Positions 55,196 to 63,999 of a stretch of 64,000 bases of DNA are shown in pieces. This stretch comes from Pontiellaceae bacterium B12227. Lineage in GTDB: Bacteria > Verrucomicrobiota > Kiritimatiellia > Kiritimatiellales > Pontiellaceae. The notes under the pieces were generated by a model. That model was not told the origin of the DNA. It searched no databases and saw only the letters and a list, made by a program, of their open reading frames with translations. Both the position numbers and the translations under genes were made by a program. The stretch is from NCBI GenBank assembly GCA_029432775.1, contig JAROAZ010000011.1, positions 124,001 through 188,000 of the forward strand. Direction: 5' to 3'. Numbering within the stretch: the first letter of the stretch is position 1; each line of letters opens with the position of its first letter.

Positions 55196-56424
55196 CCAAT
55201 TCTGCTCAGTACAACATCAAAGCGATCCGTAACGATTTTCCAATTCTTGGAAGAGAAATATTCGGCAAGCCGTTGGTCTATCTGGATAACGGCGCATCGA
55301 CGCAACATCCCGTTCAGGTAATCAATGCCGTTAAGGATCTGTACGAGCAGAATTATTCAAATGTGCATCGCGGGGTACATACACTGAGTCAGGAGTCATC
55401 GGAACTGTATGATAATGCGCGGGTAAAAGTGCGCGGTTTCATCAATGCGGCCTGTGTTCATGAAGTGGTATTTACCAGTGGAACAACCGAGTCGATCAAT
55501 CTGGTTGCACAAAGCTATGCCCGTCCTCGTTTGCAGGAAGGGGATGAAATTCTGATTACCCATATGGAGCATCACTCGAATATCGTTCCCTGGCAGATGG
55601 TTTGCGAGCAGACCGGTGCAACGTTGAAAGTGATTCCTATTTCAGATAGCGGTGAGCTGGAAATGGATCAGTTCCACGCCATGTTATCCGAAAAGACCAA
55701 ACTGGTTTCTGTGGTGCAGGTTTCGAATGCACTCGGTACCGTGAATCCGGTCAAAGAAATTATTGATGCAGCACATGCCATTGATGTGCCGGTGATGGTC
55801 GATGGTGCGCAGGCCATTCCGCATATGCCTGTAGATGTGCAAGCTCTGGATGCTGACTTTTATGTTTTTTCGGGGCATAAGATTTATGGGCCGACGGGAA
55901 TCGGCGTTCTTTATGGTAAGGAAAAACTGCTGAACGCAATGCCTCCTTATCAAGGCGGCGGCGATATGATTCTTTCCGTCAGCTTTGAAAAAACGATCTA
56001 CAATCAGCTGCCGTATAAATTTGAAGCAGGAACGCCGAACATTGCCGGTGTTGTTGGGCTGGGGGCAGCGATTGATTATGTCAATTCAATCGGTCTCAGT
56101 ACCATTGCCGCTCATGAGCACGGACTGCTGATGTATGCCACGTCCAAGCTGCAGGCGATCGATGGTCTGCGAATCATCGGCGAAGCCGAGCAAAAAGCCG
56201 GACTGATTTCATTTGTACTCGATGCGGTTCACCCCCACGATATCGGCACGATGCTGGATGGTGAAGGGGTTGCTGTCCGTGCAGGACATCATTGCGCTCA
56301 ACCGGTTATGGAGCGCTTCAAAGTTCCGGCAACGGCCCGTGCTTCGTTTGCAATGTATAACACCTTTCAGGAAATTGATGTATTGGCTGAGGCCATCAGA
56401 AAAACAATAGGAATGTTTTCATAA
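55192..56424 (+). CDS. sufS: Cysteine desulfurase SufS
   Basis: A 410-residue PLP enzyme that takes sulfur from cysteine for cluster building. YLDNGASTQHP at the N-terminus, ITHMEHHSNIVPW, VFSGHKIYGPTGIGVLYG (PLP lysine) and VAVRAGHHCAQPVME (persulfide Cys) define group II desulfurases. Four-base overlap with sufD and one-base overlap with sufU show translational coupling. SufS-type enzymes use SufU or SufE as sulfur acceptor; here the partner is SufU. Confidence 0.96.
   Translation: MTNSAQYNIKAIRNDFPILGREIFGKPLVYLDNGASTQHPVQVINAVKDLYEQNYSNVHRGVHTLSQESSELYDNARVKVRGFINAACVHEVVFTSGTTESINLVAQSYARPRLQEGDEILITHMEHHSNIVPWQMVCEQTGATLKVIPISDSGELEMDQFHAMLSEKTKLVSVVQVSNALGTVNPVKEIIDAAHAIDVPVMVDGAQAIPHMPVDVQALDADFYVFSGHKIYGPTGIGVLYGKEKLLNAMPPYQGGGDMILSVSFEKTIYNQLPYKFEAGTPNIAGVVGLGAAIDYVNSIGLSTIAAHEHGLLMYATSKLQAIDGLRIIGEAEQKAGLISFVLDAVHPHDIGTMLDGEGVAVRAGHHCAQPVMERFKVPATARASFAMYNTFQEIDVLAEAIRKTIGMFS
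55238..55252. repeat. Dispersed palindrome, perfect copy
   Basis: TTCCAA TTC TTGGAA near the start of sufS, read in the third codon phase (FPILG). Confidence 0.9.
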
Positions 56425-56873
56425 TGGAAAACCTGCGAGATCTATATCAGGAGGTCATTCTTGACCATAACAAAAATCCGCGCAACTTCAGAAAGATCGA
56501 AGATCCCGATGGATTTGCACATGGAACCAATCCGCTTTGCGGCGATCAGATCGATATCTATCTGAAGATTAAAGACGGTATCGTGGAAGATGTCTCTTTT
56601 GAAGGAGCCGGGTGTGCAATCTGTACGTCATCCGCTTCCATGATGACGATTGCGCTTAAGGGAAAATCGGAGGCGGATGCTGAGGCACTATTCAACAGCT
56701 TTCATCATGCGTTAACGGAAGATGACGAATATCCGGAAGATGTTCCTTTAGGGAAACTGAAAGTGCTGACCGGTGTTAAAGACTATCCGGTACGGGTAAA
56801 ATGCGCCACACTCGCCTGGCACACCTTTGATGCAGCGCTGAAGAAACTTCAGGGCAATGTCTCTACTGAATAA
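56424..56873 (+). CDS. sufU: SufU-type Fe-S/sulfur transfer protein
   Basis: A 149-residue IscU-fold protein. NPLCGDQIDIYLKIKDG and GAGCAICTSSASMM carry two of the cysteines, and VKCATLAWHTF carries the third. The spacing between the second and third Cys is that of SufU, which accepts sulfur from SufS through a zinc site. It starts on the last base of sufS. Confidence 0.94.
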   Translation: MENLRDLYQEVILDHNKNPRNFRKIEDPDGFAHGTNPLCGDQIDIYLKIKDGIVEDVSFEGAGCAICTSSASMMTIALKGKSEADAEALFNSFHHALTEDDEYPEDVPLGKLKVLTGVKDYPVRVKCATLAWHTFDAALKKLQGNVSTE

Positions 56874-56954
56874 CTAATGCTGCGTTACGTATTGTGACGC
56901 TGGAGCTGAGCCGGCCCGACCTCCATACGCAATGCGCAATAAGGAATAAGATCC

Positions 56955-57302
56955 ATGTTTGGAAAAAAGAAAGAACGCTTTTCGCTCGAAGAAACCAATC
57001 CTGAGCTGCACAAGCAAGTGGTGCGGTCTTTACGTATGGTTTTTGATCCGGAGATCCCCGTGAATGTCTATGATCTGGGATTGATCTATAATCTGGACGT
57101 CGATGAGGACAATAAGGTTTATATTCGGATTACTCTGACAGCTCCGAACTGTCCGGAAGCAGAGCGCATTCCCGGAAATATTCAGAATGCCGTTGCGGAG
57201 ACCGAAGGGGTTTCCGGCGCGGACGTTGAACTGGTTTTTGATCCGCCCTGGACCCGTGAAAATATGTCCACGGCTGCTCTGCTGGCATTAGGGCTGATTT
57301 AA
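56955..57302 (+). CDS. sufT: SufT-like DUF59/MIP18-family protein
   Basis: A 115-residue DUF59 protein assisting Fe-S maturation. RSLRMVFDPEIPVNVYDLGLIY is the hallmark opening; LTAPNCPEAERIP carries the conserved Cys, and VELVFDPPWTRENMS ends the domain. It lies 81 bases after sufU in the same direction. Confidence 0.9.
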   Translation: MFGKKKERFSLEETNPELHKQVVRSLRMVFDPEIPVNVYDLGLIYNLDVDEDNKVYIRITLTAPNCPEAERIPGNIQNAVAETEGVSGADVELVFDPPWTRENMSTAALLALGLI

Positions 57303-57403
57303 ACCGGATGGATGAAATCATGCATGGGTTTTTCCGTTGGGAAGCTTAACCATTCATTCATAAATCCAACTATACTCTTATTCAACTATCCAAGGAATTT
57401 CTT

Positions 57404-58762
57404 ATGGTTACCGAAAAACAAGTGCTCGCTGAACTGAGCAAAATTATCGACCCCGACTTTAATCGCGACATTGTATCGCTTGGATTTGTTCAGGATATGG
57501 TGATTGATGGAGGAACTGTTTCCTTCACGGTGGAACTGACTACTCCGGCCTGTCCTCTGAGCCCGGTCTTTGAAAAACAGGCGCTGGATCTGGTGGGCGA
57601 TATTCCCGGTGTTGAACAGGTGAATGTTCATATGACGGCCCGTAAACGGGGCGACCGTAAGATGTCGGCCGATGAGAGCGGTCTTCAGAACGTGAAATAT
57701 ATTCTGGCGGTGAGTTCCTGCAAAGGGGGCGTAGGCAAATCCACCGTGGCGGCCTTGCTGGCGAAAACGCTGGGTTCCCGCGGCGCAAAAGTGGGCCTGC
57801 TGGATGCCGATATCTACGGACCTTCTGTCCCGACACTGTTCAATCTGCATGAAGCAGGAGTCCGTGCGACGGCCGATCAGAAACGGTATATGCCGAATGA
57901 AGCCGACGGCATCAAGCTGATGTCCTTCGGTTTCCTGATGGGCGATGGGCCGGCTGTGATCCGAGGACCAATGGTTGCTCAATACATGCAGCAGTTACTG
58001 CATAATGTCGAATGGGGCGAATTAGACTATCTCGTCATTGATATGCCTCCGGGCACGGGTGATATCCAACTGACGATTTCCCAGTCGGTTCAGATTGATG
58101 CATCGGTCATCGTTACAACGCCGCACGAACTTTCACTTACGGATGTGCGAAAGGGCATCATGATGTTTGATAAGGTTAATGTTCCTGTATTGGGCGTAGT
58201 CGAAAATATGGCCTATTTCATATGCGACGGCTGCGACAAGAAGCATTACATCTTTGGAGAGTCCGGCGGAAAGCAGTTGGAAGAGCGTTTTGGACTCGAG
58301 ACCATTGCCGAACTGCCAATCACTGGAAATCTCAGCGGGTCGTTGGATGCTCTGGCCGAAAGCGGTATTGCCAATGAAACAACTGATATCATTATCCGTA
58401 CACTCGGCAAAAAGCTGTTGGATAAGGTGGAACGTCCGGAAGTCGCGCACGATGCAAAAACCATTACGTTATCATGGCCGGATGGCGAAACGGTTACGGT
58501 ATCGAATGCGGCGTTGCGTCGGGCCTGCAACTGCGCGTTGTGCGTGGATGAAATGACCCGGAAACCGCTGCTCGATCCAAAATCCATTCCAATGGATATT
58601 CACGCCCAGAAAATTGAGCTGATCGGAAACTATGCCGTCATGGTGGATTGGTCCGATGGACACAATACGGGTTTCTTTCCTTATTCCGCATTCCGGGATC
58701 TGGAAAAACAGGCGAATGCAGCAGCCGAAGGCTGCGGTTCCGGCTCCTGTGGTTGTAAATAA
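57404..58762 (+). CDS. apbC: Mrp/ApbC Fe-S carrier ATPase with MIP18 and DUF971 domains
   Basis: A 452-residue three-part protein. Residues about 1-85 are a MIP18/DUF59 domain (IIDPDFNRDIVSLGFV). Residues about 100-345 are the Mrp/NBP35 ATPase with deviant Walker A CKGGVGKST (106-114), DADIYGPSVP, IDMPPGTGD and the cluster motif CDGC. Residues about 350-435 form a DUF971 domain (ITLSWPDGETVTVSNAALR, VDWSDGHNTGFFPY), which normally occurs as a separate protein. A Cys-rich tail (CGSGSCGCK) ends it. It should carry and transfer Fe-S clusters to apoproteins. About 100 bases separate it from sufT, so it may have its own promoter. Confidence 0.92.
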   Translation: MVTEKQVLAELSKIIDPDFNRDIVSLGFVQDMVIDGGTVSFTVELTTPACPLSPVFEKQALDLVGDIPGVEQVNVHMTARKRGDRKMSADESGLQNVKYILAVSSCKGGVGKSTVAALLAKTLGSRGAKVGLLDADIYGPSVPTLFNLHEAGVRATADQKRYMPNEADGIKLMSFGFLMGDGPAVIRGPMVAQYMQQLLHNVEWGELDYLVIDMPPGTGDIQLTISQSVQIDASVIVTTPHELSLTDVRKGIMMFDKVNVPVLGVVENMAYFICDGCDKKHYIFGESGGKQLEERFGLETIAELPITGNLSGSLDALAESGIANETTDIIIRTLGKKLLDKVERPEVAHDAKTITLSWPDGETVTVSNAALRRACNCALCVDEMTRKPLLDPKSIPMDIHAQKIELIGNYAVMVDWSDGHNTGFFPYSAFRDLEKQANAAAEGCGSGSCGCK

Positions 58763-58896
58763 AACCCGGACATACGATGCGGTTCTTTCATTACCTGTTT
58801 GCAGGATTCGTGTAGACAGCATCAGCTTCTTATTAAGAGGTTTAGGCTGTTGATCAAGCTCTGGTAATTACTCCGGGGCTTTATTAATATCTGCGC

Positions 58897-59001
58897 ATGC
58901 TGAAACGAAAGACTACTCATCAACCGGAGTTGGAGTTTATCCGTATCGAAGGGCTCGTTCCCGTATTTGGTGGAGAGCCGAGCCCGATTTTATGTGGATA
59001 A
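58897..59001 (+). pseudogene. N-terminal fragment of an IS1182-like transposase
   Basis: A 34-residue frame reads MLKRKTTHQPELEFIRIEGL plus VP and then leaves the family. The start of IS1182-type transposases has the same basic N-terminus and LVP block, followed in intact copies by a segment such as HLLRKID, which is absent here. It is a remnant beside a tRNA gene. The preceding 130 bases (58763-58896) hold nothing I recognise. Confidence 0.5.
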
Positions 59002-59035
59002 TAAAAAATCCCTAAGCCATTTCTGACTAGGGATT
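59001..59035 (-). terminator. Intrinsic terminator of tRNA-Met
   Basis: On the minus strand AATCCCTA (59028-59035) pairs with TAGGGATT (59007-59014) across a 13-base loop and is followed by T residues down to 59003. It lies 4 bases after the tRNA 3' end. Confidence 0.8.
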
Positions 59036-59039
59036 AAAG

Positions 59040-59115
59040 TGGTGGCTGTAACTGGACTTGAACCAGTGACACGCGGATTATGATTCCGCTGCTCTGCCAA
59101 CTGAGCTATACAGCC
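59040..59115 (-). tRNA. tRNA-Met (anticodon CAT)
   Basis: A 76-base cloverleaf including encoded CCA. The acceptor stem GGCTGTA (59115-59109) pairs with TACAGCC; D-arm AGCTCAGTTGGCAGAGC; anticodon stem GCGGA/TCCGC around loop ATCATAA with CAT at 59082-59080; T-arm CTGGTTCAAGTCCAG. The body resembles elongator tRNA-Met. A lysidine-modified tRNA-Ile reading ATA cannot be excluded, and initiator features are absent. Confidence 0.93.
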
Positions 59116-59170
59116 GTTTCTCGAAAGAAGGTGAGAAGATAGTTAAACCCCCTGTCCTTGGCAAGGCCAA

Positions 59171-59758
59171 TTATTCATCTTTTTTCGCCGCCAGTTCCCG
59201 AAGGGATTTTCCTTCTGCAAACACATCCTCAATGAGGGCATTTCCATTCAGAATCCGCACGTTTGCCCAGCAGTTGGAGTTCCGGGTGGATTCGAATGCA
59301 AGCGTTTCCGCCCGAGGGGCTTTGGCCTCATCCATGTAGAATCGGTCAAACGAGATATCCACCCGGATTCCATTGGTTGTGCGGGTGCTGCTCTCTTTAT
59401 GCCATGTGGTATCCACATAACGATAGCGCGTTTTGAAGTAGGTGCCTTCGGTTGGTTTTTTTCGGCTCCAACCGGTGAGTTCGGCAAATCCTGCATCATT
59501 TTCGATGACCAGTGCATAGACCGGATCTTTCCGTCGCAGGCCTTCGATTTCTTCTGCTTTGCATTTAATCGAGCTGGATTTATACCGCAGCCGGACGTAT
59601 CGCCCCTGAAACGGATCGGCGGGATCAATCGGTCGCGTTTGAAATCTGAACAGGGCACCTTCGGAAAGAATACGTTCGTGACTGCGGATCATTCGATACG
59701 GAATCGCCAACTGGGTGATGATAAGCAGAGTCAGAGCGGAGAGGTAGACCGTTTTCAT
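59171..59758 (-). CDS. GDYXXLXY-type membrane-anchored protein
   Basis: A 195-residue protein with an N-terminal membrane/signal helix (MKTVYLSALTLLIITQLAIP). It has the family block DPFQGRYVRLRY, a variant of G-D-Y-x2-L-x-Y with Arg in place of Asp. Such proteins occur next to DUF2157 membrane proteins, as here. The biochemical function is not known. Its ATG overlaps the DUF2157 stop (ATGA). Confidence 0.85.
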   Translation of the reverse strand: MKTVYLSALTLLIITQLAIPYRMIRSHERILSEGALFRFQTRPIDPADPFQGRYVRLRYKSSSIKCKAEEIEGLRRKDPVYALVIENDAGFAELTGWSRKKPTEGTYFKTRYRYVDTTWHKESSTRTTNGIRVDISFDRFYMDEAKAPRAETLAFESTRNSNCWANVRILNGNALIEDVFAEGKSLRELAAKKDE

Positions 59759-61086
59759 GATGCATCCTCCATGTTTTTTTTACGCCGGGCCGTGATCAGA
59801 TTGACGATTAAGAAGCAGGCTCCAAGGAGAATGAAGACACTGCCGCGGGCGAGGAATCCGAAGTCCTGGTCGAAGAAACGGGTCACCAGCAGCACGGCGA
59901 GCACAGCCATCCCGCCGTTGAGCTGTCGCAGCTTGGTGTTGCGGCAGCCGATCACGATATACATGATTCCGTAGAAGAACATAAAAACATTGAAGAAGAG
60001 GGCGGTCAGCGTATTGGTTTCGTTTCCGCCCAGTGCCCCGGTAAAGAAGCAGATAATTCCAATGATTGGAAATGCCGCCAGCGTAATCGTTTCAGAACTG
60101 TCTCTTCGAAATGCTTTAACGGCAGCAGTCAGCCAACCGCCGATGAAGAGCAGGGTGATTGCGATGTCAAACGAGCTTCCCCAAGGCTTGTATTGCCAGC
60201 CATTGCGAACATTGTGCCACCCGATGTCGCGCCACATGTCGGACCAGGTAAAAAGATAGGCCAGCACTCCGATCCCGATTAATCCGACCAGCTTGGGCGG
60301 ATTGCTCCACCCTTCGCGGTCGCCATATAGACGCAGGCCCAGGAGGGCGGTGCAACTGAGCAGGGCGGAATAGGCGACAATCCACAAACCGGGAACCGTT
60401 CGTTCGAAAACGATGCCGGTTGAGATGAGCAGCGTCAGCATGATTCCGAAAAAACTGACCAGAGTATCGGGGGCGTTCCGTTTGATTTTCAGCATAGCCC
60501 ACAGTTTTCCAAGGGCTGGAAGCAGCAGTAGCCAGAACCCCGCGGCCTGAGCGTATTCATACTGCGCCGCACCGCTCCAACCGCAGATCAATGCCAGATA
60601 AATCAGAAATGCTCCCGTTGAACTCAGCAGGAACTGCAATGGAAGAATCAGCAAAGCCCATGAAAGCATAAACCCGGGAGCATTGCTGGGCAGATGATAG
60701 GTTTGTCCGATCAGTGCAATCGAACCGCCGACCGCAAGCGAATGAAAAATGCCGGCCGATTCCCGCAGGGCGGTTCCACCATTTTTCACGAGCGCCAGTA
60801 TGCTCAGAATGGCTCCGATGATGACTGGCAGGAATGAAAGGACTGCCCGGGTGGGCCTTGTAAGTTCGTCCCAGTTATGCGCAAAAAGCAGAATAATGCC
60901 GGAACCGATCAGCAGCGAACCGAAGACCGCAAACACCACGATGGCCCAGTGCAGGCCGCTTTCCGTTTTTTCTGCATAATACCGTTCAATGTCGTGTCGG
61001 CTTGCCGGCGTCAGCAGACCTTCCGCCTCCAGAACGGGCAGTTCCTTTTTCAGCCACAACATGTTTTTCTGTGCCACTTTTCTCAT
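59755..61086 (-). CDS. DUF2157 multi-pass membrane protein
   Basis: A 443-residue protein. The cytoplasmic N-terminal part (about 1-55: LKKELPVLEAEGLLTPASRH, then DIERYY) is the DUF2157 start, followed by about a dozen hydrophobic helices (such as IVVFAVFGSLLIGSGIILLF). AAGGAG precedes ATG 61086; the frame's extension to 61182 overlaps the upstream gene and is ignored. It is coupled to the GDYXXLXY gene. Function unknown. A perfect palindrome lies inside at 60057. Confidence 0.88.
   Translation of the reverse strand: MRKVAQKNMLWLKKELPVLEAEGLLTPASRHDIERYYAEKTESGLHWAIVVFAVFGSLLIGSGIILLFAHNWDELTRPTRAVLSFLPVIIGAILSILALVKNGGTALRESAGIFHSLAVGGSIALIGQTYHLPSNAPGFMLSWALLILPLQFLLSSTGAFLIYLALICGWSGAAQYEYAQAAGFWLLLLPALGKLWAMLKIKRNAPDTLVSFFGIMLTLLISTGIVFERTVPGLWIVAYSALLSCTALLGLRLYGDREGWSNPPKLVGLIGIGVLAYLFTWSDMWRDIGWHNVRNGWQYKPWGSSFDIAITLLFIGGWLTAAVKAFRRDSSETITLAAFPIIGIICFFTGALGGNETNTLTALFFNVFMFFYGIMYIVIGCRNTKLRQLNGGMAVLAVLLVTRFFDQDFGFLARGSVFILLGACFLIVNLITARRKKNMEDAS
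60057..60071. repeat. Dispersed palindrome, perfect copy
   Basis: TTCCAA TGA TTGGAA in the DUF2157 gene (minus strand reads FPIIG). One-mismatch copies lie at 60507 and 61254. Confidence 0.9.
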
Positions 61087-61106
61087 CGCCTTCTCCTTAC
61101 GAATGA

Positions 61107-62465
61107 TTATGCACACTTCCGCGCTGATTTCCAGCCATTGGATGATTTGCGCAGGTGGTCCTTGAAGGCATCCCTTCGCCACTGGGTAAAGCTGTCCGAG
61201 TAGAGTCGGGCTGCCAGCCCCTGAAAGCCCTTGCGCAGCTCTTCGCCCGTCATTTCCAAAGGTCGGAAATTCAGATCGAACAGGGTGCAGGTTTTCCAGT
61301 TGTTCGGTTCAATCAGGCGGTTTGCCGTTTTCAGCCGTTCGTAAAGAGCGGTACCGGGAAAGGGCGTCAGGATCGTAATCTGGACCTCGTAGAGCTCGGC
61401 TTCCTGAACGAAGTCAAAGATGTCATCGAACACCCGGGTGGTATGCCCGTCCAGGCCCACAATAAAACAACCATTAACCGTGATGCCGTGCGACTGAATC
61501 GTTCGGATGGCGCCCTTGTATTCAATAAACTGTTTCTGTTTCCAGTTCACGTTCAGCTCAATGCCGTCCAGCGGATCGGGGGTCGGGCTTTCCAGTCCAA
61601 TCAGCACCTGGGCACAACCGGATTCCCGCATCAGACGGAGCAGCTCCGGATCTTCCGCCACGGACAGATCGGTTTCCGTGAACCATTTAATTCTCCGTTT
61701 CTTCAACTCGGGCAGCAGGCGTTTCCAATAGCTTTTATTTACAAAGCTGTTGTCGTCGGCAAACTCGATGAACGGATGCGGCCAGATTTCGCAGATGCGG
61801 TCAATTTCGGCCAGCACTTTTTCGGCAGGCTTCTGTTTATAGTGACTGCAAATCAGATTCGAACCGGCGCAGAATTCACAGTTGTGCGGACAGCCGCGAC
61901 TGGTCTGAACCGTGATACGGTTATACTTTTCGATATCCAGCAGCTCATAGGCCGGCATCGGTGCGTCATCCAGACTGAAGTCGAGCTTGCGGGTATCATA
62001 GATCAGCTTCAGCTGACCGGCCTCAGCATCGTTCAGTACTTCCTGCCACACGGCTTCGCCTTCGCCTTGAATCACCGAAGTACAGTATTTCCTGGCTTCG
62101 TTTGGCAGCGCGGTCACATGCGGTCCGCCCATGACAACCGACACTCCGGCCGCGCGATAACGCATCGCCAGCTCATAGCCTTCGTTGATCTGGGCACTGT
62201 AGCTGGAGATGGCTACAAGGTCAGGCGTATCGTTTTTACTGACGGCCGTCGATAAAAACGATACGCCGGTGTCGAGATCGGGAGCTTCGACATATTCAAT
62301 TTCGTGGTGCTTCGGCGTCATGCCGGCCAGCGTCAGCAGACCGAGACTGGGAAGCGATGCAATCTGTTTGCTGCGCTCCACAAATCCGGGGAGCGTCAGT
62401 CCGAGTTCGAGTAGTTCGGTATCGCACGCGCGAATACCGCTCATGGCTATGAATGTAATTTTCAT
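61107..62465 (-). CDS. B12-binding-domain radical SAM protein
   Basis: A 452-residue enzyme of the cobalamin-binding radical-SAM class. An N-terminal Rossmann-like B12 domain (about 1-165; VVMGGPHVTALPNEA) is followed by the radical-SAM barrel with SRGCPHNCEFCAGSN (cluster Cys about 190, 194, 197), and ECxE-like FIVGLDGHT. Members methylate unactivated carbons or rearrange lipids and antibiotics; the substrate is unknown here. Its gene lies between a small membrane protein (3 bases) and the DUF2157 gene (20 bases) in one operon headed by an aminotransferase. Confidence 0.9.
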   Translation of the reverse strand: MKITFIAMSGIRACDTELLELGLTLPGFVERSKQIASLPSLGLLTLAGMTPKHHEIEYVEAPDLDTGVSFLSTAVSKNDTPDLVAISSYSAQINEGYELAMRYRAAGVSVVMGGPHVTALPNEARKYCTSVIQGEGEAVWQEVLNDAEAGQLKLIYDTRKLDFSLDDAPMPAYELLDIEKYNRITVQTSRGCPHNCEFCAGSNLICSHYKQKPAEKVLAEIDRICEIWPHPFIEFADDNSFVNKSYWKRLLPELKKRRIKWFTETDLSVAEDPELLRLMRESGCAQVLIGLESPTPDPLDGIELNVNWKQKQFIEYKGAIRTIQSHGITVNGCFIVGLDGHTTRVFDDIFDFVQEAELYEVQITILTPFPGTALYERLKTANRLIEPNNWKTCTLFDLNFRPLEMTGEELRKGFQGLAARLYSDSFTQWRRDAFKDHLRKSSNGWKSARKCA

Positions 62466-62468
62466 GGG

Positions 62469-62831
62469 TTACACCATCCTTTCAATGAATAGAATTATGG
62501 ACAGCAGGATCGAGCCTGCGGGAATAAAAAACAGATGCCGGAATAGCGGACGGAAGGCACTGAGATAGCAGACCGTCGGCATCAGCACTGCACCGACCAG
62601 CATCAGCACCGAAGCTGTTTGAACTTCCATCTCCAACACCCGGCAGGTAAGCCCCATGCCCAGGTTCAGGAAACCGATTCCGAAGAAAGAAATATGGGCC
62701 AGCCGAATCAGCCGACGCGGCCAGGAGGCGTATCCGCCCAGCCAGTCCACGTTGTGAAAAAAGAGTCCGGGAATTGCTCCGGAAACTGCTCCCAGTGCAA
62801 AACCGATCCAGGCTGCCGTAAGGTTAATCAT
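62469..62831 (-). CDS. Small four-helix membrane protein of unknown function
   Basis: A 120-residue protein with four hydrophobic segments (AAWIGFALGAVSGAIPGLFF, ISFFGIGFLNLGMGL, SVLMLVGAVLMPTVCYL, FFIPAGSILLSIILFI). Its start overlaps the aminotransferase stop by 8 bases, and 3 bases separate it from the radical-SAM gene. I do not recognise the family. In context it could be a partner in modification of a membrane lipid. Confidence 0.75.
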   Translation of the reverse strand: MINLTAAWIGFALGAVSGAIPGLFFHNVDWLGGYASWPRRLIRLAHISFFGIGFLNLGMGLTCRVLEMEVQTASVLMLVGAVLMPTVCYLSAFRPLFRHLFFIPAGSILLSIILFIERMV

Positions 62832-63999
62832 GACAAATCGCCTCGTGCGGGGCAGAAGTCAGAGACTGCTCCATAATTGAAAGTATACGTTGATTGGTTT
62901 CGGCATCTTTAACCGCTGTCCGGATGGCCCGGTCGCCCATGCCTGCTCCCATTTCCGATGCATCACGAAGGAACAGACCCTTCTCTCTGCACCGCTGAAT
63001 AAGCCCATCGCCATTCGGCGCGAATTCGGGCAGGTGAAACAGGATGAAGTTGGCGATGCCCGGAATGATTTCCGTGATTCCGATCTGTCTGAGTCCCCGA
63101 ACCAGTTCGGTACGCAGCTTCCGGGTTTCCGAGTAGCGTTCTTTGTAATATGCAGGATGCTGAAGAGCTTTCACGGCAGCCACCTGTGCCGGAAGGCTGA
63201 CAGACCATGGCGGCATCAGCCCGCGCAGAGGGGCCAATGTGTTCGGAGTTGCACAAAGGTATCCTGCCCGTAGTCCGCTGAGGCCGTATACTTTCGACAT
63301 TGATTTCACGACAACGACCTGACTGTGCTCTGCGGCAAATCCTTCCAGCGACTGCCCCGGCTGAGCGTATTCAATGTATGTTTCGTCGATCCAGACCCGG
63401 GAGGAAGCCGGGCTCTGCCGGAGTACGTTTTCAATATCGCTGCGGGGCACGTGCCTGCCTGTCGGGCTGTTGGGGTTCACCCAGACCACCAGATCAAATC
63501 CTTCCTGCAGCTTGGCCGCGAGCTTGTCCGTGTTTACTTTATACCCATCCTCGCGGAGGAGGTTGAAGCGCTCAACGCTGCAGCCGATTACCTTTTCCAG
63601 CACATGGGCATATTCCCCATAGGTCGGATTGAGAATGAGTGCTCTCGAATCCGCCGTCAGCCAATGGCGGAAGGCAAGAAAGATCAGTGGAGAGGAGCCG
63701 CCGCCCGGCAGAATGTTTTCTGCTTTCAGATTACGTACCTGCGCAATGGTCTGAACGAGTCCTTCCGCATGGTTGGGCGGAGAGGTGCGCATGAGCCAGC
63801 CCAAATGTTCGTGCAGCGTCTGCCGGGCTTCCGGGCAGGGCGGGAACCAGGCGTCGAGTACATCGGCATTAATAATTTCATTTCGGTGCGCAAGATCATC
63901 GAATACAGGGCCGACGGCATCAAAAAAGGCACCGCCGTGATAGCATTCCACGGTTGCGCGAAAAGGAATGCCGAGTTTCCAGTCCACCTGCTTTTCCAT
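62824..63999 (-). CDS. PLP aminotransferase, class I/II (HisC/CobD-like)
   Basis: A fold-type I PLP enzyme, 391 residues in the window. GGGSSPLIFLAFRHWL is the cofactor-phosphate region, VVWVNPNSPTGRHVP and VWIDETYIEYA are conserved, KSMSKVYGLSGLRAGYL carries the PLP lysine, and the C-terminal Arg is in DRAIRTAV. It is closest in look to histidinol-phosphate aminotransferase or threonine-phosphate decarboxylase. The ATG at 63999-63997 is the last possible base in the window, so the true start may lie beyond. It heads the operon that runs to the GDYXXLXY gene. Confidence 0.88.
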   Translation of the reverse strand: MEKQVDWKLGIPFRATVECYHGGAFFDAVGPVFDDLAHRNEIINADVLDAWFPPCPEARQTLHEHLGWLMRTSPPNHAEGLVQTIAQVRNLKAENILPGGGSSPLIFLAFRHWLTADSRALILNPTYGEYAHVLEKVIGCSVERFNLLREDGYKVNTDKLAAKLQEGFDLVVWVNPNSPTGRHVPRSDIENVLRQSPASSRVWIDETYIEYAQPGQSLEGFAAEHSQVVVVKSMSKVYGLSGLRAGYLCATPNTLAPLRGLMPPWSVSLPAQVAAVKALQHPAYYKERYSETRKLRTELVRGLRQIGITEIIPGIANFILFHLPEFAPNGDGLIQRCREKGLFLRDASEMGAGMGDRAIRTAVKDAETNQRILSIMEQSLTSAPHEAICHD

